DNA from: CAYRTV01 sp046483285
GTDB taxonomy: Bacteria > Acidobacteriota > Aminicenantia > Aminicenantales > Aminicenantaceae
Assembly: GCA_046483285.1 (NCBI GenBank)
Contig: JAWODN010000064.1
Coordinates: 1 to 16,762 of the forward strand
Reading direction: 5' to 3'
DNA length: 16,762 bases
Of the stretch, positions 12,830 to 16,762 are shown piece by piece. Position numbers and translations under genes: made by a program. Within the stretch, counting starts at the first letter, position 1. The number at the start of each line of letters is the position of its first letter. A model generated the notes under the pieces. It searched no databases. It had not been told where the DNA came from and saw nothing but the letters and a program-made list of their open reading frames with translations.

Positions 12830-12845
12830 TACAAATTTCGTGCCA
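12830..12845 (-). promoter_or_regulatory. Sigma-54-like -24/-12 element for the membrane protein gene
   Basis: Minus-strand TGGCACG, four bases, TTGTA. The -24 half is perfect and the GG-N10-G spacing is right; the -12 has GT instead of GC. It lies 35 bases ahead of the ATG at 12795. A sigma-70 reading (TTGGCA, 17 bases, TAAATT) is also possible, so the sigma factor is undecided. Confidence 0.4.
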
Positions 12846-12993
12846 AAGTTCACCCCCTATTTCTCATTTCCATCCGTCTTATCTTCCTAACTGATAGCAC
12901 ATATTCCGGTTCTGCAAATCATAATCTTCCGGATTAAGGATCCTGTACGGCAATCCGGTCACTCCATCATCCAGATCAGGGCGTTTCAGTTTT

Positions 12994-13009
12994 TGGCATA
13001 ATTCTGGCA
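12994..13009 (+). promoter_or_regulatory. Sigma-54-like -24/-12 element for the PEBP gene
   Basis: TGGCATA, four bases, TGGCA: GG at 12995-12996 and GC at 13007-13008 with exactly ten bases between them. The second half has TG where TT is usual. It also forms a direct repeat of TGGCATAA, so an activator site is an alternative. It lies ~50 bases ahead of ATG 13058. Confidence 0.4.
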
Positions 13010-13057
13010 TAAATAATTAATAATGGACCACAGCATGAAAAAAATTAGGAGGAAAAA

Positions 13058-13486
13058 ATGAAATTAAGAAGTCCTGAATTCGGTCATGAAGAATCCATCC
13101 CCGAAAAATTCACCTGTGACGGAGAGGATATCAATCCTGCTCTGGAAATCAAGGATGTTCCTGAGAACACTCAGTCCCTAGCTTTGATCGTTGACGATCC
13201 GGATGCTCCAGGGAAAACGTGGGTCCATTGGGTGGTATTCAACATCCCGGTCACCGATTCCATCCCGGAAGATTCCGTTCCCGGAACCCAGGCATTGAAC
13301 GATTTCGGAAAACAAAGTTACGGCGGCCCGTGTCCCCCTTCGGGAACCCACCGTTATTTTTTCAAACTATACGCACTGGATAAAGAATTGGATCTCCCTG
13401 AAGGCGCCCGGAAAGACCAGCTGGAAAAAGCCATGGAAGGTCATGTTATCGCGCAAGCCGAATTGATCGGAACATATCAGCGTTAA
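13058..13486 (+). CDS. YbhB/YbcL family Raf-kinase-inhibitor-like (PEBP) protein
   Basis: A 142-residue cytoplasmic protein with the PEBP ligand pocket motifs: FTCDGEDINPAL (18-29), the DDPDAP loop, WVHWVVFNI, and YGGPCPPSGTHRYFFKLYALD. The bacterial family binds small anionic ligands or phospholipid-like molecules; its cellular role is not settled. An excellent AGGAGG precedes ATG 13058. It stands alone and is divergent from the small membrane protein gene. The ATG overlaps the stop of a tiny upstream frame (13023-13061). Confidence 0.92.
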   Translation: MKLRSPEFGHEESIPEKFTCDGEDINPALEIKDVPENTQSLALIVDDPDAPGKTWVHWVVFNIPVTDSIPEDSVPGTQALNDFGKQSYGGPCPPSGTHRYFFKLYALDKELDLPEGARKDQLEKAMEGHVIAQAELIGTYQR

Positions 13487-13661
13487 AGCAGATTCTGTCT
13501 ATTCCCGATCCGCCCGGTATCTGCGTATAATCTGATACTCTAAAAGTCTTGGCAAAGAACCGGCCCTGCCAAGGGCTGGGCGGAGATGATTCGGAAGGAG
13601 TATGAAGTGGGTACGTCCGCCGGACCAATGCCTTTATCCCATGGTTTCCCAAAAAATAGAA
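13487..13661. other. Convergent spacer with an inverted repeat
   Basis: Between the PEBP and rubredoxin genes. An inverted repeat CTTGGCA ... TGCCAAG (13548-13573) has a 12-base loop but no following T-run, so I do not call it a terminator. No gene is seen. Confidence 0.4.
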
Positions 13662-13820
13662 TTATAATTTGGTGAATTGTTTCTGTTCAGCGCCGCAAAC
13701 CGGGCAGATCCAGTCGCCAGGCAGGTCTGAGAATTTCGTCCCCGGTTCAACTCCGTTTTGGGGATCGCCTTTTTCTTCGTCATAGATATATCCGCAGACA
13801 TTGCATTCCCATTTATCCAT
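13662..13820 (-). CDS. Rubredoxin
   Basis: A 52-residue electron carrier on the minus strand. C6-x2-C9 (WECNVCGYIYDEE) and C39-x2-C42 (DWICPVCGAEQ) form the single-iron Fe(Cys)4 centre. The middle GVEPGTKFSDLP is the conserved rubredoxin loop. The length is typical. AAGGAG lies seven bases before ATG 13820. Rubredoxins are typical of anaerobes, where they pass electrons to superoxide reductase, rubrerythrin or similar partners; none of these is in the window. It follows the oxidoreductase operon on the same strand, ~100 bases downstream of its last stop, and probably has its own promoter. Confidence 0.95.
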   Translation of the reverse strand: MDKWECNVCGYIYDEEKGDPQNGVEPGTKFSDLPGDWICPVCGAEQKQFTKL

Positions 13821-13881
13821 CGCTTATCTCCTTGATCTGGAACTATTCAAAAAATGAATGATCCTCATATTTACATTTTTA

Positions 13882-13905
13882 ATTATACCGATATTTTTTT
13901 GTCAA
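13882..13905 (-). promoter_or_regulatory. Possible rubredoxin promoter elements
   Basis: On the minus strand TTGACA (13900-13905) and TATAAT (13882-13887) are both perfect but only 12 bases apart, which is too short for a standard sigma-70 promoter. The TATAAT with a different -35, or TTGACA with a downstream AT-rich -10, may be what works. Confidence 0.35.
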
Positions 13906-13921
13906 ATTAAAGTTGTATCGA

Positions 13922-14779
13922 TTATTCGAATTCGGTGAAAGTATCCTTAATTTTTGACAGATCCGGCGGATATGTCCAGAGCGGTTTCTTTTCATCCAGG
14001 CCGCGCCTTTTTTCATAAGTCGGGATCCCCGCCTGATAGAAAATTCCTACTGGAATCCGTTCTCCCCATTCCAGGGCTTTGTGGAAAGCTGCGGTCCGGT
14101 CGGTGGAATCATGGCCTTCATCCTCAAGTTTATATACCCTTTCTTTATACCACTCGAACGTATTGACTTTATTAAATGAAACACAGTTCTGCAGGATTTC
14201 CAGAAAGGCAAAGCCTTTATGCAGAACAGCTCTTTTCATCAATTCCACCAGCTGGTCTTTTTCACCTACGAATCCGCGGGCAACAAATCCGCATAACTGA
14301 GCCACAGCCACAGCCAGGGGCTTTTCTGGTGTGACATAAGAACCCCGGGGAGTGGTGCCGGTTTTCATATCGCAGTCCGTAGTGGGGGAGGCTTGACCCT
14401 TTGTCAACCCGTAAATCTGATTGTTATGGACCAGATAAGTGATATCGATGTTCCGGCGCATGGCATGAACAAAGTGATTTCCTCCTTCTGCATATCCGTC
14501 TCCGTCTCCGCCCACGGCCACGACTTTTAGGTCATGATTAGCGATCTTTGCTCCAGTGGCTACGGGAAGGGTGCGCCCATGCAGTCCGTTGAAGGTATTG
14601 CACTTAAGGTAGTGGGGAAGCTTGGCGGCCTGGCCGATTCCGGAGACCATGAGCAGGTTTTCCGGTTTGATATCCATTTCAGAAAGAGCCTGCTTCCAGG
14701 CTCCCAGAATACCGAAATTTCCGCATCCGGGGCACCATGCGATAGGGTCGTCGCTTTTATATAAAGACATATCAGTCAT
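13922..14779 (-). CDS. korB: 2-oxoacid:ferredoxin oxidoreductase, beta subunit
   Basis: A 285-residue thiamine-diphosphate-binding subunit. WCPGCGNFGILG (15-26) carries two cysteines. The TPP/Mg motif is GDGDGYAEGGNHF (91-103), continued by NNQIYGLTKGQ. With the gamma-alpha subunit it decarboxylates a 2-oxoacid such as 2-oxoglutarate or pyruvate to acyl-CoA and reduces ferredoxin, or carboxylates in reverse. No ferredoxin domain is fused. I chose ATG 14779, not the earlier in-frame codon at 14854: AGGAGG sits just before it, it gives the usual family N-terminus, and it overlaps the upstream stop by 8 bases. The substrate cannot be set from sequence; KorB is the best match. Confidence 0.9.
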   Translation of the reverse strand: MTDMSLYKSDDPIAWCPGCGNFGILGAWKQALSEMDIKPENLLMVSGIGQAAKLPHYLKCNTFNGLHGRTLPVATGAKIANHDLKVVAVGGDGDGYAEGGNHFVHAMRRNIDITYLVHNNQIYGLTKGQASPTTDCDMKTGTTPRGSYVTPEKPLAVAVAQLCGFVARGFVGEKDQLVELMKRAVLHKGFAFLEILQNCVSFNKVNTFEWYKERVYKLEDEGHDSTDRTAAFHKALEWGERIPVGIFYQAGIPTYEKRRGLDEKKPLWTYPPDLSKIKDTFTEFE

Positions 14780-16526
14780 TTTGGCCTCCTGTATCTTTGA
14801 TTTTCTGGACAAGTTCTTGAGGAGTGAAGGGGCGTCCGTCGTATTTGAGGACATGATTCTGAATGGAGATGCCGGCTTCCGTCTTTAAAAGCTGAGACAG
14901 CTGAGCCGTGGCATTGTTTTCAATGCTGATGAGGAATTTTTCTGAAAAATTCTGAGGCAAAGCATCTTTTTTCACCGGGTAAACTTCGGAAAAATGGATG
15001 TGTCCAAAACTGTTTCCGTTTTGATTAAGAATTTTCCGGGCTTCCTCCACTATGTGAAAATTGGATCCCCAGCTCACCAGATAATTATCCTGATTTAAGT
15101 CAGGAAGGATTTTTGGCGGGGATATTTCTTCAAGAAGACTTTGTTTTTTTCGCCGGCGCTTATCCACCATGTTTTTTCGGACTGCGGCGCTTTCGGTTAT
15201 ATGTCCTTCTTGGGTATGTTCATCGCTGTCCGCATAGAGAACCTGTCCCGGTGTCCCGGGAATAAGCCGGGGAGTAACCCCTGAATCGGTCAAGCGGTAG
15301 CGGCGGTATTCATATGAAGAAAGGTTATTTAATTCCTGGTCAGAAATTAATCCTTGTCCGGTTTCGGGTATATTATTGAGCGAAATGTTTTCCACCGTCC
15401 AGGAAGAATCATTCAAATATTGATCTCCCAGCACAAAGACCTGGACATGGTACTTTTCTGCCAGGTAGAGAGCCTTGGATACCAGATGAAAAGACTCCTC
15501 TGCATCAGCAGGGGCCAGAATAACCCGGGGAAATTCACCGTGTCCGGCGTTGACAGCAAAGAGAAGGTCTGCTTGTTCCGTTCGGGTTGGGAGGCCGGTG
15601 GCCGGCGCCGGGCGCTGACAATCGATGATTACCAGAGGGGTTTCTGTCATGCCCGCCAGGCTGATTCCTTCCGCCATTAGAGCCATACCCCCCCCGGAAG
15701 TGCCGGTCATGGCGCGGGTGCCGGCAAAGAAAGAACCAATTGCCATATTGACAGCGGCGATTTCATCTTCGGCTTGTTCAACAGTGATATTGTATTCATC
15801 CTGTTTGCCGGCCAGGTATTCCATAATGGCTGTGGCTGGAGACATGGGATAGGCGGAGTAGAAACGGAGCCCTCCGGCCAATCCGCCCAGGGCCATGGCT
15901 TCGCTGCCGGTTAACAGCATTCTCTTTTTTCCCGACTCTTTTTCCGGAAAACCCCCCAAGATTTTTCCTTGATAATTGTCTTGGATATAGCTGTATCCTG
16001 CGCGAGCGCATTTTTGGTTGGCTTCCACGACCTGGGCTCCCTTTTGGGAGAAGATTTCCTCAAGCCTTTTTTCCAGGATATCGGTTTCCAGATCCAAAAG
16101 GGACAGGAGGGCTCCTGCAGCCACCGTGTTGGCCATGCGGTTACTGCCGCCTTCATCCTGGGCGATTTGCTCCATGGGGAGGTGCAGGAAATTATCTCTT
16201 TCCGGAGGGCTGTCATCCCATTTTCCAGGGTCGAAAATGAACAGGCCGAAATCTTCATCTTGATAGAGCTCCAGGGTATTTTTATCCAGGCAGACCAGGA
16301 TATCAACTTGGGATGAGGGGCATCGGACAGGTTTGCCGCTGATTCTTATTTGAGTAAAATTATGTCCCCCTCGGATCCGGGACATCACATTCTGATGGGT
16401 GAAAATCCAAAGGCCCCGGCGGACAAAAGAACGTCCCAGCAGGCCGCCTATAAGGCTCATCCCCTGGCCGGCGGCCCCGCCGATACGGATGGTCACCTCT
16501 TTTGGGGTATTACGGGAAGTATTCAT
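14772..16526 (-). CDS. korA: 2-oxoacid:ferredoxin oxidoreductase, fused gamma-alpha subunit
   Basis: A 584-residue fusion. Residues ~1-190 are the gamma domain (IGGAAGQG at 15-22, SRIRGGHNFTQIRIS). A linker of ~20 residues leads to the alpha pyrimidine-binding domain from ~205, with Y226-P-M-S-P at the pocket (YPITP in relatives), then EDEIAAVNMAIGSFFAGTRA and TGTSGGGMALM. The C-terminal ~100 residues form the last alpha domain (YLVSWGSN, GHIHFSEVYP). This domain order is usual for KorA-type enzymes. AAAGGGG precedes ATG 16526. The stop overlaps the beta-subunit start, so the two are co-translated. It acts in the cytoplasm in anaerobic 2-oxoacid metabolism. Confidence 0.93.
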   Translation of the reverse strand: MNTSRNTPKEVTIRIGGAAGQGMSLIGGLLGRSFVRRGLWIFTHQNVMSRIRGGHNFTQIRISGKPVRCPSSQVDILVCLDKNTLELYQDEDFGLFIFDPGKWDDSPPERDNFLHLPMEQIAQDEGGSNRMANTVAAGALLSLLDLETDILEKRLEEIFSQKGAQVVEANQKCARAGYSYIQDNYQGKILGGFPEKESGKKRMLLTGSEAMALGGLAGGLRFYSAYPMSPATAIMEYLAGKQDEYNITVEQAEDEIAAVNMAIGSFFAGTRAMTGTSGGGMALMAEGISLAGMTETPLVIIDCQRPAPATGLPTRTEQADLLFAVNAGHGEFPRVILAPADAEESFHLVSKALYLAEKYHVQVFVLGDQYLNDSSWTVENISLNNIPETGQGLISDQELNNLSSYEYRRYRLTDSGVTPRLIPGTPGQVLYADSDEHTQEGHITESAAVRKNMVDKRRRKKQSLLEEISPPKILPDLNQDNYLVSWGSNFHIVEEARKILNQNGNSFGHIHFSEVYPVKKDALPQNFSEKFLISIENNATAQLSQLLKTEAGISIQNHVLKYDGRPFTPQELVQKIKDTGGQND

Positions 16527-16550
16527 ATATAGGCCCCTTTCTTTAATTAT

Positions 16551-16762
16551 GAGATTGTGATAGAATCCTTGAAAAAAACAGGAAAGATTATTCTGCTGAG
16601 TGATGCATCCGAACGCGGATCCTATCTGAAAGATCTTGCCCAGAATATAACTGAACTTGCATTCGACGAGCTCGACGGCCCTCCTGTTGTAGTTGGTTCC
16701 AGAAACTGGATTACACCTGCTTACGAACTTGAAGATTATTTTTTCCCGCAGGTTTCATGGAT
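16551..16762 (+). pseudogene. 2-oxoacid dehydrogenase E1 beta-domain fragment, runs off the window
   Basis: The plus-strand frame reads EIVIESLKKTGKIILLSDAS, then TELAFDELDGPPVVVGSRNW and ITPAYELEDYFFPQ. This is the C-terminal transketolase-like domain of the E1 beta part of pyruvate or branched-chain 2-oxoacid dehydrogenases. A stop at 16530-16532 and the lack of any upstream domain show that the 5' end is missing. The frame starts directly beside the divergent korA gene. The right end is cut by the window. I call it a truncated gene. Confidence 0.75.

Noticed and set aside
14780..14854. Longer start for the beta subunit at 14854
   Set aside because: The added 25 residues lie inside the alpha-subunit coding sequence, do not resemble the family, and the clear AGGAGG points to ATG 14779.

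Overview
The window looks like a chromosomal segment from a Gram-negative, anaerobic bacterium of moderate G+C. A 2-oxoacid:ferredoxin oxidoreductase (gamma-alpha fusion plus beta), a rubredoxin beside it, exported hydrolases and the aromatic-terminated end of an outer-membrane beta-barrel point this way. The species cannot be read from the sequence. An Aminicenantes/Acidobacteriota-like or deltaproteobacterial-type anaerobe is a guess only.

Positions 1-4400 are an accessory 'graveyard'. Three copies of a dispersed repeat (1-156, 1798-1951, 3832-4191) and three 23-bp tandem units like the ends of IS21-type elements (3751-3829) separate small toxin-antitoxin (TA) modules and broken genes. From left to right: a D-aminoacylase C-terminal scrap fused antisense to a truncated MazF-type toxin with its intact antitoxin; an outer-membrane protein tail with one in-frame stop; an intact RelE/ParE toxin-antitoxin pair; and an internally deleted nucleotidyltransferase followed by an intact 57-residue partner. 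The one large intact gene here is an exported beta-lactamase-fold serine hydrolase (2501-3658).

Positions 4400-7360 hold a tight operon (ArsR regulator, ABC ATPase, ABC-2 permease, with overlapping ends) and then a HEPN/MNT toxin-antitoxin pair (mntA-hepT) with its own promoter. Positions 7360-8148 are a second graveyard with a GNAT acetyltransferase tail and a collapsed AbiEii toxin gene.

Positions 8149-11070 hold a predicted zinc metallopeptidase (HEMHH) and an ornithine cyclodeaminase family gene sitting between two ~305-bp direct repeats. Each repeat carries the last codons of the peptidase gene plus a 4-oxalocrotonate tautomerase gene. The right copy is intact; the left is broken and fused to the C-terminus of a short-chain dehydrogenase. 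The simplest reading is that an SDR-OCD segment was captured by duplication.

Positions 11450-16762 are mostly housekeeping: exonuclease III, a small membrane protein, a YbhB/PEBP protein, rubredoxin, and the KorA/KorB-type oxidoreductase operon on the minus strand. The window closes in a 5'-truncated fragment of a 2-oxoacid dehydrogenase E1 beta domain. I see no rRNA, tRNA, CRISPR array or intact transposase. The main point of interest is the density of live and dead nucleic-acid-targeting modules in the left 8 kb, not a clearly new system.
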